Source of the DNA: JBDRED01 sp043820025 [NCBI: Elusimicrobiota bacterium]
GTDB taxonomy: Bacteria > RUG730 > JBDRED01
Length of the DNA: 64,000 nt
Reading direction: 5' to 3'
Assembly: GCA_043820025.1 (NCBI GenBank)
Contig: JBDRED010000034.1
Span: forward strand, 17,777 to 81,776
The translations under genes and the position numbers were made by a program. The first letter of the stretch is position 1; every line of letters begins with the position of its first letter. Positions 33,522 to 43,118 of this stretch are shown in pieces. The notes under the pieces are model-generated. The model had not been told where the DNA came from. It ran no database searches and was given only the letters and a program-made list of their open reading frames with translations.

Positions 33522-34700
33522 ATGCGCAAAAGCACGGAAGATATTGTACGTAATATTATTAAAAATGTCCGCAGGCATGGCGATAAAGCGCTTATTGAAT
33601 ATACAAAAAAATTCGATGGTGTTTTATTAAAACCGAATAATTTAATTTTATCATTGACTGAATGCGGAAAAAGCCTGGAGCGAATTGACCCCGAGCTTTT
33701 ACAAGCCCTTAAACAAGCGCGTAAGAATATTTATGATTTTGCTGTCAGTCAAAAAAACAGCATAAAAAAATTGAGGGTAAAAAATAAAGGCTGTGATATT
33801 GAAGAAATGATAACCAATGTTGACCGCGCCGGCGTTTATATTCCCGGAGGAAGATTTTCTTATCCTTCATCCGTGCTTATGAATGTTGTTCCTGCAAAAG
33901 CGGCCGGGGTAAAAGAGGTTATTGTCACAACGCCTAAAAAAAATCTTTCAGATGCCGTGAAAGCAGCTTTGTTTATTTCCGGAGCAGATAAGATTATTCA
34001 AGCAGGCGGCGCGCAGGCAATAGCAGCGCTCGCGTATGGAACAAAAACAGTGCCAAAGGTTGACATAATAGTCGGGCCGGGAAATAAGTATGTGTCAGAG
34101 GCAAAAAAGCAAGTTTTTGGCGAGGTTGGAATTGATATGATCGCAGGCCCAAGCGAAGTGATTGTTTGGGCTGACAAGTACGCAGATTATAATTACATAA
34201 TTGAAGATCTTTTAGCGCAGGCTGAGCACGATCCGGACGCGCGGGCAATGCTCATAACTAATTATAAAAATCTTGCTGATAAAATATACAGCGCGATTCC
34301 TAAAAAGTATAAAAAACAAATCAGCGTTAAGCTGGTAAAGAACGATGCCGAGAGCATAGAGATTATAAATAGCAAAGCGCCGGAACATTTAGAGATTATT
34401 ATTAAAAACGCTAAGAGTAAATTAAAGTATATAAAAAATGCGGGCGCTATATTTATCGGAAAGTATTCTCCGGTTGCAATGGGCGATTATTTTATCGGGC
34501 CAAGCCACACATTGCCTACGGGAGGAAGCGCGAGGTTTTCATCCGGATTATCAGTATACACATTTTTAACTCGCAAAGCAGTAATGTCTGTTAGTAAGAA
34601 ATATGTTAGAAACAATGGGGAGATGGCTGCAGTGATCGCAAACAGCGAGGGGTTGACGCATCACGCGCGCTCTATAGAAAAGCGTATAATTGAAAAATAA
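33522..34700 (+). CDS. hisD: Histidinol dehydrogenase
   Basis: The last enzyme of histidine synthesis, oxidising histidinol to histidine with two NAD+. Motifs: RAGVYIPGG, AGVKEVIVTTP, VDIIVGPGNKYV, DMIAGPSEVIVWAD, LLAQAEHDP, GPSHTLPTGGSARF and NSEGLTHHARSIEKR with the catalytic His. At 392 residues it is shorter than the usual 430, because the N-terminal 30 residues are missing; a GGAGG site fixes the ATG, so the short form seems genuine. It begins four bases after murA and leads the his cluster. Confidence 0.95.
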   Translation: MRKSTEDIVRNIIKNVRRHGDKALIEYTKKFDGVLLKPNNLILSLTECGKSLERIDPELLQALKQARKNIYDFAVSQKNSIKKLRVKNKGCDIEEMITNVDRAGVYIPGGRFSYPSSVLMNVVPAKAAGVKEVIVTTPKKNLSDAVKAALFISGADKIIQAGGAQAIAALAYGTKTVPKVDIIVGPGNKYVSEAKKQVFGEVGIDMIAGPSEVIVWADKYADYNYIIEDLLAQAEHDPDARAMLITNYKNLADKIYSAIPKKYKKQISVKLVKNDAESIEIINSKAPEHLEIIIKNAKSKLKYIKNAGAIFIGKYSPVAMGDYFIGPSHTLPTGGSARFSSGLSVYTFLTRKAVMSVSKKYVRNNGEMAAVIANSEGLTHHARSIEKRIIEK

Positions 34701-34745
34701 TTTAAGTATATTTAAGATTAAGAAAATGAGTCGGAGGTAAATATT

Positions 34746-35339
34746 ATGGCAAAAAGGACATCTGAGGAAAAGAGAAAGACAACAGAGACTTCGATTAATT
34801 TAACTTTGAATTTGGACGGAAAGGGAACTGCAAAAATAACGACCGGCATTTCTTTCTTGGATCACATGTTAACTCTTTTTGCAAGGCACGGATTATTTGA
34901 TTTGTTAATTAAAGCAAAGGGCGATATAGAGGTAGATGAGCATCATTTAATAGAAGACATGGGAATCGTTTTAGGCAGCGCGATTAAGAAAGCGCTTGGA
35001 AAAAAAGCAGGCATAAAGAGGTATGGGTTCGGCTGTATTCCTATGGATGACTCGCTTGTCGAGGCTAGTATTGATCTTTCCGGGCGGCCATATCTTGTTT
35101 ACAATATGTTAGGTAAAGGTATTCCCAAAAATGAAAAGGAAAGATACGAATTATTTGAACATTTTTTTTATTCGCTGGTAATGCACTCCGGCATGGCTTT
35201 GCATCTTAATCTGAGGTATGGAAATAATTTTCATCACAATATGGAAGGCGCGTTTAAGGCGTTTGCCAGGGCATTATGCGAAGCAGTGACAAAGGATGTA
35301 AGAGTTAAGGGCGTGCCGTCTACAAAAGGAAAGCTATAA
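34746..35339 (+). CDS. hisB: Imidazoleglycerol-phosphate dehydratase
   Basis: A 197-residue single-domain enzyme (no phosphatase fused) that dehydrates imidazole glycerol phosphate. Its two Mn ligand clusters are visible: DHMLTLFARHG, DEHHLIEDMG, and MHSGMALHL with NNFHHNMEGAFKAFARAL. A CGGAGG site precedes the ATG. It lies 45 bases after hisD in the his operon. Confidence 0.97.
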   Translation: MAKRTSEEKRKTTETSINLTLNLDGKGTAKITTGISFLDHMLTLFARHGLFDLLIKAKGDIEVDEHHLIEDMGIVLGSAIKKALGKKAGIKRYGFGCIPMDDSLVEASIDLSGRPYLVYNMLGKGIPKNEKERYELFEHFFYSLVMHSGMALHLNLRYGNNFHHNMEGAFKAFARALCEAVTKDVRVKGVPSTKGKL

Positions 35340-35381
35340 AATAGTCCGGAGTTCCGGCTCTCGATTCATTTTGAGGTTAAA

Positions 35382-36026
35382 ATGATTGCGTTAATTGATT
35401 ATGGAATGGGAAATTTAAATAGCGTGAGTAAGGCGCTTGATTTGGCTGTTTCTAATATTGGATCATCTCAAGAAATAAAGATTACAAGCGCAAACAAGGA
35501 TATTTTAAACGCAGACGCTGTTGTGCTGCCGGGCGTCGGCGCTTTTGGCCAGGCTATTGAAAATCTAAAAAATCTCAGGCTTATAAACAGTATTACAGAG
35601 GCGTATAATTCGCAAAAACCATTTCTTGGAGTCTGTTTGGGTTTACAGCTTTTATTTGAAAAAAGTTATGAGCATGGCATGCATAAAGGGCTTGGTTTAA
35701 TAAAGGGCGAGGTAAGAAAATTTGAACTGCCGTCCAAGTATAAGATTCCGCATATGGGATGGAACTTAGTTAGTCCATCAACGAAGAACGCGCTTTTTGC
35801 CGGGATACCTGCGGATTCATATTTTTATTTTGTGCACTCATATTATGTGCAGACTAATGATAAGACTATAAATAAGATGCTTACAAAATATGGTAAAAAC
35901 TTTTGTTCAGGCGTATACAATGATTTTTTATGCGCTGTTCAGTTTCACCCTGAAAAAAGCCAGTCATCAGGGATAAAGCTGTTAGAAAATTTTTGCAAGA
36001 GAATAAAGAGTAGAAGTCAAAAATAA
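35382..36026 (+). CDS. hisH: Imidazole glycerol phosphate synthase, glutamine amidotransferase subunit
   Basis: A 214-residue class I glutaminase that supplies ammonia to HisF. Motifs: IDYGMGNLNSV at the N-terminus, VLPGVGAFG, the nucleophile Cys in GVCLGLQLLF (about residue 83), and the His-Glu pair in VQFHPEKSQSSG. Its last codons and the following bases are made up of AGAANNC heptamers. It pairs with hisF, two genes on. Confidence 0.96.
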   Translation: MIALIDYGMGNLNSVSKALDLAVSNIGSSQEIKITSANKDILNADAVVLPGVGAFGQAIENLKNLRLINSITEAYNSQKPFLGVCLGLQLLFEKSYEHGMHKGLGLIKGEVRKFELPSKYKIPHMGWNLVSPSTKNALFAGIPADSYFYFVHSYYVQTNDKTINKMLTKYGKNFCSGVYNDFLCAVQFHPEKSQSSGIKLLENFCKRIKSRSQK

Positions 36027-36046
36027 GAATACAGAAGTCAGAAGAA
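36026..36046 (+). repeat. Three heptamers of the AGAANNC family after hisH
   Basis: AGAATAC, AGAAGTC and AGAAGAA lie in tandem, starting on the last base of the hisH stop codon; another AGAAGTC is at 36012-36018 inside the gene. The first unit is identical to the units at 165-185. Confidence 0.6.
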
Positions 36047-36084
36047 TTATAATAACCTTTGAAACTTTTTGGGAGGTAGATAAT

Positions 36085-36807
36085 ATGCAGATAATACCTG
36101 CGATTGATATTAGAGGCGGGAACTGTGTAAGGCTTATGCAAGGCAGACTTGAGCAGGAAACTATTTACTCAAAAGATCCTGTATTTATGGCTAAGCTTTG
36201 GCGGGCTAAAGGAGCTGAGAGAATACATATCGTTGATCTCGACGGAGCCTTTGGCGGCGTGCCGGCAAATTATGAAATAATAAAAAGTATAAGAAAGGAA
36301 GTAGATGTTGCATTAGAGGTAGGCGGAGGTATCAGGGATCATGAAACAATTGAAAAGCTTTTAAACGCAGGTATTGATAAAGTTGTGCTTGGCACTGTAG
36401 CAATATATAATACGGATTTGGTTAAAGAGGCGATAAAAAATCATGGAGACAAAATTATTATTGGTATTGACGCAAACAACGGCAGAGCGGCGATTGGCGG
36501 ATGGAAGGAAGTTACAAATGTGACTGACCTGGACCTTGCGCATAATATGGAAAAAATCGGAGTCAGCGAATTTATTTATACAGATATCAGCAAGGATGGT
36601 ATGCTCGAGGGGCCGAATCTGGGCGGGGTAAAAAAATTTGCCGAGAGTATTAAAGGAAAAATGATTGTTTCAGGCGGCATAGCTTCTGTAAAGGATATTG
36701 AAAATATTGTTAAGTTAAAGATGAATAACATTGATGGCATTATAGTAGGTAAAGCGCTGTACGCTGAAACATTAAAGCTTGAAGACGCGATAGCGGCGGT
36801 AAAATAA
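36085..36807 (+). CDS. hisA: Phosphoribosylformimino-5-aminoimidazole carboxamide ribotide isomerase
   Basis: A 240-residue TIM barrel that isomerises ProFAR to PRFAR. IPAIDIRGGNCVRLMQG carries the first catalytic Asp, YTDISKDGMLEGPN the second; EVGGGIRDHETI and VSGGIASVKDIE hold the phosphate groups. GGGAGG lies ahead of the ATG. It resembles hisF, as expected from the known gene duplication. Confidence 0.96.
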   Translation: MQIIPAIDIRGGNCVRLMQGRLEQETIYSKDPVFMAKLWRAKGAERIHIVDLDGAFGGVPANYEIIKSIRKEVDVALEVGGGIRDHETIEKLLNAGIDKVVLGTVAIYNTDLVKEAIKNHGDKIIIGIDANNGRAAIGGWKEVTNVTDLDLAHNMEKIGVSEFIYTDISKDGMLEGPNLGGVKKFAESIKGKMIVSGGIASVKDIENIVKLKMNNIDGIIVGKALYAETLKLEDAIAAVK

Positions 36808-36841
36808 CTGAGCGCACTACGCACTGCCGGATGGGGCAAAT

Positions 36842-37600
36842 ATGTTAGCTAAAAGAATTATTCCATGTTTGGATATTGACAAAGGCCGTGTTGTTAAAGG
36901 AGTTAAGTTTATTGATATAGTTGACGCCGGCGATCCTATTGAGGTTGCGAAACGTTACGAAAAGGAAGGCGCCGACGAGCTGGTTTATCTTGATATAACA
37001 GCGTCGCACGAGCGTAGGTCTATTTTTTTTGATCTGATAAAGCGAACAGCGGAAAATGTCTTTATGCCGCTGACAGTTGGAGGCGGGATAAGGAATGTTA
37101 ATGATATTAAACAATTATTAAGAAGCGGAGCAGATAAGGTTTCATTAAATACAGCTGCTGTTGAAAATCCTCAATTGATTAAAGATGGCGCAAAGAGGTT
37201 TGGAAAACAGTGTATAGTCATTGCAATAGACGCAAAGAGGAACCGCCCGGGCAGATGGGATGTCTATATACACGGCGGCCGGACAGCTACAGGCCTTGAT
37301 GCAGTCAAGTGGGCAAAGAAGGCCGTGAGACTTGGAGCAGGAGAAGTTCTTCTTACAAGCATGGATTGTGACGGCACAAAGGCAGGGTATGATGTTGCTT
37401 TAACCCGCGCTATTGCCGACGCTGTTAATGTTCCTGTTATTGCGTCAGGCGGGGCTGGAACAAAGGAACATTTTTACGAAGCCTTGACAAGCGGCAGAGC
37501 GGATGCCGGGCTTGCCGCGTCATTATTTCATTTTAGAAAACTTCGTATAAAAACTTTAAAAAAATATTTAATAAAAAGGAAGGTGAATATTAGGCCATGA
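36842..37600 (+). CDS. hisF: Imidazole glycerol phosphate synthase, cyclase subunit
   Basis: A 252-residue TIM barrel that makes imidazole glycerol phosphate and AICAR from PRFAR with ammonia from His[18 protein letters not shown] has the first catalytic Asp, [14 protein letters not shown] the second; [11 protein letters not shown] and [11 protein letters not shown] bind phosphates. The AICAR by-product feeds purine synthesis. Its stop overlaps the hisI start by four bases (ATGA). Confidence 0.97.
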   Translation: MLAKRIIPCLDIDKGRVVKGVKFIDIVDAGDPIEVAKRYEKEGADELVYLDITASHERRSIFFDLIKRTAENVFMPLTVGGGIRNVNDIKQLLRSGADKVSLNTAAVENPQLIKDGAKRFGKQCIVIAIDAKRNRPGRWDVYIHGGRTATGLDAVKWAKKAVRLGAGEVLLTSMDCDGTKAGYDVALTRAIADAVNVPVIASGGAGTKEHFYEALTSGRADAGLAASLFHFRKLRIKTLKKYLIKRKVNIRP

Positions 37601-38007
37601 GTATTGAAAAATTATTTCAAGCGATCAAATTTAATAAGGACGGATTGGTGCCTGTTGTGACACAGGAATATAAGACTAATGAAGTCTTAATGCTTGCGTA
37701 TATGAATAAGGAATCTTTTTTAAAAACCATTGAAACAGGGAATGCAACTTATTGGAGCAGATCGCGCCAGAAGTTATGGATGAAGGGAGAGAGTTCCGGA
37801 AATGTTCAGAAAGTGGTTGATATTTATATAGATTGTGACGGGGATACGCTTTTAATAAAGGTAAGGCAATTAGGCGAAAATGGCAAGAGCGAAAATGGAG
37901 CCAGCTGCCACCTTGGATATAAATCATGCTTTTTTAGAAAAAATGTCGAAGATACATGGCAGATAATTGCCGAACAAATGTTTGACCCTAAGGAAGTTTA
38001 TAAATAA
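37597..38007 (+). CDS. hisI: Phosphoribosyl-AMP cyclohydrolase
   Basis: A 136-residue zinc enzyme that opens the adenine ring of PR-AMP. Motifs: [39 protein letters not shown] (metal-binding Asp residues) and [11 protein letters not shown] (zinc Cys). HisE, often fused to HisI, is absent here. The start is coupled to hisF. Confidence 0.96.
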   Translation: MSIEKLFQAIKFNKDGLVPVVTQEYKTNEVLMLAYMNKESFLKTIETGNATYWSRSRQKLWMKGESSGNVQKVVDIYIDCDGDTLLIKVRQLGENGKSENGASCHLGYKSCFFRKNVEDTWQIIAEQMFDPKEVYK

Positions 38008-38034
38008 GTTTAAGAGTTACTGAGTTAATATTGG

Positions 38035-38070
38035 TATTCCGGCCCCGCTGCATGCGTGGCTGTAATGACG
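38035..38070 (-). repeat. Degenerate palindromic repeat between hisI and argF
   Basis: ATTCCGGCCCCGCTGC followed by a spacer and TGTAATGACG. On the minus strand it reads CGTCATTACAGC and ends GGCCGGAAT, the ends of a widespread intergenic palindromic repeat. It shares GCATGCAGCG with the copy before prmC. Confidence 0.4.
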
Positions 38071-38107
38071 TTTCGTGTAACTTTTTAAACCTATTTTTGG
38101 AGGAATG

Positions 38108-39061
38108 ATGAAAAGAAAAGATTGTATCTCGCTTATTGACTGGTCATGTAATGAGATACAAGAAGTAATGGTAATGACCAAGTATTTAAAAGAAAAACAA
38201 AAAGCGTATAAAAAATATCATCCTTTATCAGGTAAAACATTAGGTATGATATTTGAAAAAAAATCAACCCGCACCCGTGTTTCTTTTGAAGTGGGCATGT
38301 ATCAGCTGGGCGGTTACGCGCTTTATTTGAATGCGCAGGATACACAAATAGGACGTGGTGAAACTATATCTGACACAGCGCGCACGCTTTCAAGGTTTTT
38401 AGATGGAATAGTGATACGGACATACGCGCACAGCAATGTTATTGAACTAGCTAAACACGCGGATATTCCTGTGATAAACGGGCTTTCTGACCTTGTTCAT
38501 CCATGCCAGGTGTTAAGCGATCTTTATACAATGATTGAAAGGTTCAAAATAAATCCGAAAAAGGACAACAAAAAGTTTTTCAATAATTTAAAGATTGCGT
38601 ATATAGGCGACGGGAATAATGTTTCAAACTCGCTTGTGATTTTAGCAGGCAAATGCGGTATAAATCTGGCTGTAGCAACTCCGGCCGGTTATGGGCCTAA
38701 TACTGATATTGTTGGTAATGCTTCTAAAGAAGCTGTTCAACATGGAGGTTCTGTAATTATTACAAATGATCCAATAACCGCAGTAAAGGATGCGGACGTT
38801 GTTTATACTGATGTGTGGGTAAGTATGGGCAAGGAAGGCGGGCAATCTGATAAAAAGTCCATATTTTTGCCTTTTCAGATAAACTCGAAATTGATTTCGA
38901 ACGCGAAAAAGAATTGCGCTGTTATGCATTGTCTGCCGGCCCATAGAGGAGAAGAAATTACTGATGATGTTATGGACGGAAGTCAATCAATAGTGTTTGA
39001 TCAGGCAGAAAATAGACTACATGTTCAAAAAGCTATAATGACAAAACTAATGGGAAGGTAA
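38108..39061 (+). CDS. argF: Ornithine carbamoyltransferase
   Basis: A 317-residue enzyme that makes citrulline from ornithine and carbamoyl phosphate for arginine synthesis. The carbamoyl phosphate site KKSTRTRVSFE, LVHPCQVLSD and the ornithine-side HCLPAHRG (with the catalytic Cys) are all present. Two ATGs stand in a row; GGAGG at 38099-38103 leaves a workable gap only for the second, at 38108. It is directly joined to the next gene with no spacer. No other arg gene is in the window. Confidence 0.96.
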   Translation: MKRKDCISLIDWSCNEIQEVMVMTKYLKEKQKAYKKYHPLSGKTLGMIFEKKSTRTRVSFEVGMYQLGGYALYLNAQDTQIGRGETISDTARTLSRFLDGIVIRTYAHSNVIELAKHADIPVINGLSDLVHPCQVLSDLYTMIERFKINPKKDNKKFFNNLKIAYIGDGNNVSNSLVILAGKCGINLAVATPAGYGPNTDIVGNASKEAVQHGGSVIITNDPITAVKDADVVYTDVWVSMGKEGGQSDKKSIFLPFQINSKLISNAKKNCAVMHCLPAHRGEEITDDVMDGSQSIVFDQAENRLHVQKAIMTKLMGR

Positions 39062-39736
39062 ATGAGTCCCCCAAGTTTAAAAATTATTTATAATAAATTA
39101 TTTAAGGCGTTTGGGCCGCAATACTGGTGGCCTGCAAAAAACGCCTTTGAAGTAATTATAGGCGCTGTGCTTACTCAAAACACAAACTGGTCCAACGTGG
39201 AAAAAGCGCTTTCAAACCTTAAAGGCGAAATCAAACTGACTCCTAAAGCGCTTTATGCCCTTGATAAAACACACCTTGCAAATCTTATTCGTTCTTCAGG
39301 CTACTATAATCAAAAGGCAGAAAGACTGCATAGTTTTTGCTGCGCGCTAAAAAAAGATTATAAGTTTAATCTCAATAGTATGCTTTCAAGCGATATTCAT
39401 TTCCTGCGGAAAAAACTTCTTTCTATTAAAGGTATAGGGCCTGAAACAGCGGATTCCATAATATTATATGCGGCAAATAAACCTATTTTTGTTGTGGACG
39501 CGTACACATTTCGGATGTGCGGGAGATTAGGGTTTGATATTCCGAGGGATTATGAAAAGGTACAGGTGCTTTTTCATAAAAAACTGCCAAATGACTCAAA
39601 ACTATTTAATGAATTTCACGCGCTTATTGTGCGTTTGGCAAAGAATTATTGCAAGAAAAAACCGGTATGCTATGGCTGTCCGATTAGAATAAATTGCAAG
39701 TATTACATAGAAAGGCCTGAAAAAATCAAAATATAA
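39062..39736 (+). CDS. Endonuclease III-like DNA repair protein (HhH-GPD, 4Fe-4S)
   Basis: A 224-residue protein of the HhH-GPD superfamily. The helix-hairpin-helix LLSIKGIGPETADSIILYA and the catalytic Asp in VVDAYTFRM lie at about residues 118-148. The end carries CKKKPVCYGCPIRINC, four cysteines suitable for an iron-sulfur cluster as in Nth. It differs from classic Nth in the motif order details (GPQYWWPAKNAFEVIIGAVLTQNTNW), resembling the MIG/EndoIII-related group. It starts immediately after the argF stop. Confidence 0.88.
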   Translation: MSPPSLKIIYNKLFKAFGPQYWWPAKNAFEVIIGAVLTQNTNWSNVEKALSNLKGEIKLTPKALYALDKTHLANLIRSSGYYNQKAERLHSFCCALKKDYKFNLNSMLSSDIHFLRKKLLSIKGIGPETADSIILYAANKPIFVVDAYTFRMCGRLGFDIPRDYEKVQVLFHKKLPNDSKLFNEFHALIVRLAKNYCKKKPVCYGCPIRINCKYYIERPEKIKI

Positions 39737-39868
39737 ATCGCTAGTTACATTGAATTCTTAATTGATAAAATCTAAGGAACTTTTATATTTGGGATAAGGA
39801 TTTATAATTAGCAGAGAAAGACATTTTATTTTTTTAGAATTTTAGTATAAGTTAGCGGGAAAAACAAT

Positions 39869-42127
39869 ATGAATCTATTGCTTATGCGAATCATTTTAAT
39901 ATCAGAAGGTTTTACGGCGATTATTGTGCAGTCTGTGCTTGTGAGAGAGCTTGCGCTTGTGTTTTCCGGAAATGAGCTTTCAATTGGTTTTATATTCGCT
40001 TTCTGGACATTATGGACTGCGTTTGGCGGAGTCTTAGGCGGAAGGCTCGTAAAAAAAATTAAAGATATCACGGGATCTTTTGCGAATACACTGCTTCTTA
40101 TATCTGTTATTTTCCCGCTATTACTGCTTGCGATAAGAATGACGAGGTTTATTGTTAATGTTCCGCCCGGAGAAATGATAGGAATAGGATTAATGATAAC
40201 CGCAATATTTTTTGCAGTCGCGCCATTAAGTATTATCGGAGGAATGCAATTTACTATTGGCTGTAGAATATATTCAGATGAAATCAGCACATACCGCGCA
40301 TCAGCAGGAGCTATGTATGGATACGACGCTTTGGGAGACTTAATAGGCGGAGCTATGTTTAGTTATGTTCTTGTTTATTATTTGGATACCCTTGAGATGG
40401 CCTTTGTTGTTAGTATTGTAAATGTTGTTTTGATGATAATGCTTCTCTGGAAAAAGCCGATTATGCAAAATGTTTTTCGGTTAACTGCCGGGGCAGGATT
40501 AATTATCAGTATTATATTTATAATAATAACAGGAGGAGTTACCGGATTAAATACAGGCAGTTCGCAGAAAGCCTGGAAGAATATAAAAGTCAATGAGGTT
40601 GCGTACTCGAAATACGGGATTATTACTGTCACTCAAGAAGGAAGCATACACAATTTTTATGAAAATGGCAGTCTTCTTTTTAGTAACCCCGACAGATTTA
40701 CGTCTGAGATGCTGGTGCATATCCCAATGTGCGAGGTTGAAAACCCAAAAAATATTTTAATTATTGGAAGCGCGGTTAGCGGTATCTTAAATGAGACGCT
40801 TAAACATAATGTAGAAAGAATCGATTATATTGAAATGGATAAGACGTTGATTGAAACTGCAAAGAAATATATTACAGACATTGATAAAGAAGCTCTCGCT
40901 GATAAACGTGTTAATGTTATTAATACTGATGGCAGGCTCTGGGCGCGTTCTCTTCCGCAAAATTCGTATGACTGTATTATTGTTGCTGTAGGCGATCCTT
41001 TAACATTGGAAATTAATAGATATTACACATATGAATTTTATAAGGAGCTTAAGCGTATACTAAATAAAAAAGGAGTAGTAACATTTTCAATAAACTCAAA
41101 TGACACATATCTTGCATCTGCGATGAAAACATTTAATGCGGGTATTTATCATACGTTAAAAAAGGTATTTCCGAATATAGTTCTTGTTCCCGGAGATATT
41201 CTCTTATTTGTCGCAGGCAGTGATAATGAGTTTTTAACTGATAATTCAGAAATAATTGCTAAAAGGATTAGCGATAGAAATCTAGACACAGCGTATTTTA
41301 TATCTTCGCAGATAAATTTTATTATGTTTAAGGAGAGGATGGATTTTATTAGAGGAGAGCTTGAAAATTATTCGGGAACTTATATCAATAAGGATTTTTC
41401 TCCAAAGTCGTATTATAGCGCATTATCTGTATATGCGGCGCAGTTTTCATTTTTGTGGGAAAAAATTTTCTCAAGTCTGAAGAGTATAAAATGGCTCATT
41501 TTGTTTCCGGTAATATTATTAGTTTTATCAGGTATGGTTTTAAGCAATAAAAGAGTTTTTGTCCCATTGGTTGTGGCATATACGGGTTGTATAGGTATTA
41601 GCCTTGAGCTGGTAGTTATTTATGGTTTTCAAATGGTTTATGGAAATGTCTACAATATGATGGGGATTATTATTTCAGCGTGTATGGCGGGAATAGTTAT
41701 TGGCGCTAAGTTTATGCAAAAAAAAGCAGATAAACTTTTAAAGCCATATTACGCGATAATGTATATTCAAATATTTTTATGTTTAACAGCTCTGATTTTA
41801 CCGGGAATTTTAGTGGTATGCGCAAATATTCAGGTATTAAGCGTTAAAGGAATGATGGCAAAGGCTTTGTTCCCATTCATGAGCGGATTGGGAGGGATTG
41901 CTATAGGAATGACATTCTCTGCGGCAAATAGATTATTTTTAAGATCATATGAAGAATATACGAGCGCGGCAGGTATTTTATACGCGTCAGATTTAGCAGG
42001 CGCTTCTTTTGGAGCAATTTGTTTGACACTTGTGGTATTGCCGTTATTCGGTATTGCAGGCGCATGTATTATATTAAGCGCAGGTAGTCTGGTGTTTGCG
42101 TTAAAGAGTTATTTTTTGGAATCATAG
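39869..42127 (+). CDS. Membrane protein fused to a spermidine synthase-like domain
   Basis: 752 residues in three parts: about six membrane helices (1-230), a soluble Rossmann domain (about 240-500) like spermidine synthase (ILIIGSAVSGILNETL, YIEMDKTLIETAKKY, NTDGRLWARSL, DCIIVAVGDP), and about six more helices (540-752). It belongs to the fused MFS/spermidine-synthase group common in bacteria, whose substrate is unknown. The canonical GGG-DG and DxxDP motifs are altered (GDP in place of DxxDP), so polyamine synthesis should not be assumed. It converges with the next gene and overlaps it by six bases. Confidence 0.8.
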   Translation: MNLLLMRIILISEGFTAIIVQSVLVRELALVFSGNELSIGFIFAFWTLWTAFGGVLGGRLVKKIKDITGSFANTLLLISVIFPLLLLAIRMTRFIVNVPPGEMIGIGLMITAIFFAVAPLSIIGGMQFTIGCRIYSDEISTYRASAGAMYGYDALGDLIGGAMFSYVLVYYLDTLEMAFVVSIVNVVLMIMLLWKKPIMQNVFRLTAGAGLIISIIFIIITGGVTGLNTGSSQKAWKNIKVNEVAYSKYGIITVTQEGSIHNFYENGSLLFSNPDRFTSEMLVHIPMCEVENPKNILIIGSAVSGILNETLKHNVERIDYIEMDKTLIETAKKYITDIDKEALADKRVNVINTDGRLWARSLPQNSYDCIIVAVGDPLTLEINRYYTYEFYKELKRILNKKGVVTFSINSNDTYLASAMKTFNAGIYHTLKKVFPNIVLVPGDILLFVAGSDNEFLTDNSEIIAKRISDRNLDTAYFISSQINFIMFKERMDFIRGELENYSGTYINKDFSPKSYYSALSVYAAQFSFLWEKIFSSLKSIKWLILFPVILLVLSGMVLSNKRVFVPLVVAYTGCIGISLELVVIYGFQMVYGNVYNMMGIIISACMAGIVIGAKFMQKKADKLLKPYYAIMYIQIFLCLTALILPGILVVCANIQVLSVKGMMAKALFPFMSGLGGIAIGMTFSAANRLFLRSYEEYTSAAGILYASDLAGASFGAICLTLVVLPLFGIAGACIILSAGSLVFALKSYFLES

Positions 42128-43114
42128 CCAATGATTTGATTTATACCACTCATAAGTTTTGGCAATCCCATCCTTTAACGTTGTTTTTGTATTAAACCCA
42201 AAATCATTTTTTGCTTCAGTATTTGAGCATATCCAATAATGCGGTTTAGCCAGCTTAACTTTTTGCATATTTATTAATGAATATTTTTTTGTCAGTATTG
42301 AGTAAACGCTTCCTATTAATCCGGCTGTCTCGAGAAAAAAATATGGGATATCGCAGGTAAACATTTTTATATTCGTATTTAATATTATTTCCTTATGCAG
42401 GGTTTCCCAGGTGATTGGGGTATCGTTAGCCAAATTATATATCGCGCCGGATGTTTTATTAGACATTCCGGCTTCGATTATCCCGGCAATAAGATCGTCA
42501 ATGTATATTAGAGATAAATATTTATCTCTATTGCCATAAAAAATATTTAAGCCTCTGGATATGCTTTGAAATAGTTTTAAAAAATCTCTGTCGCGCGGAC
42601 CATATACGGCAGAAGGCCGGATTATTGTAAAGGGCGCTGAGTTTGAATATTTATTAAGAATCTCTTCTGCTCTCAGTTTGCTTTGGCCGTAGTATTCTAT
42701 AGGGGAAGGCTTTGCGAGGCTTGTAACAGGTTCATTTAAATTTTTAGCAGGACCGGCGGCAGCGAGCGATGACACCAGCACAAAACGTTTTGGTTTTACG
42801 CCGCGTCGTTTAAGCGCTTCAAGAAGATTATATGTTGGTAGAAAGTTGCCGCTGAAAAAATCATCTTCAGTGATGCCCTTTGTAATACCTGCTACGTGAA
42901 ATATATAGTCGCAATTATCAAAAACATTATTTTCCGCAAGCTTGTTTACGTCGGAATAGTCAATCGGTACTTGTTCTGTATTTGAAATGTTGAATGCGGA
43001 TAGTTTGCTTTCGCGCCTGACAAGGCAGTAAATGGCCGCATTAGGAAGCTTGAGAAGCGCTTCTTTAAGATGGCTGCCGACAAATCCGTTGGAGCCGGTT
43101 AATATAATTTTCAT
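42122..43114 (-). CDS. NAD-dependent epimerase/dehydratase family protein (extended SDR)
   Basis: A 330-residue nucleotide-sugar-type SDR enzyme. The NAD motif LTGSNGFVGSHL is at the very N-terminus, the catalytic pair is YYGQSK (YxxxK, about residue 148), and RPSAVYGPRD is typical of the family. The substrate cannot be told. The ATG at 43114, four bases after the glycosyltransferase stop, fits other family members; an ATG at 43135 would add seven residues and overlap that gene. The two are a minus-strand operon, likely for envelope glycans or glycolipids. Confidence 0.88.
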   Translation of the reverse strand: MKIILTGSNGFVGSHLKEALLKLPNAAIYCLVRRESKLSAFNISNTEQVPIDYSDVNKLAENNVFDNCDYIFHVAGITKGITEDDFFSGNFLPTYNLLEALKRRGVKPKRFVLVSSLAAAGPAKNLNEPVTSLAKPSPIEYYGQSKLRAEEILNKYSNSAPFTIIRPSAVYGPRDRDFLKLFQSISRGLNIFYGNRDKYLSLIYIDDLIAGIIEAGMSNKTSGAIYNLANDTPITWETLHKEIILNTNIKMFTCDIPYFFLETAGLIGSVYSILTKKYSLINMQKVKLAKPHYWICSNTEAKNDFGFNTKTTLKDGIAKTYEWYKSNHWL

Positions 43115-43118
43115 GGTT

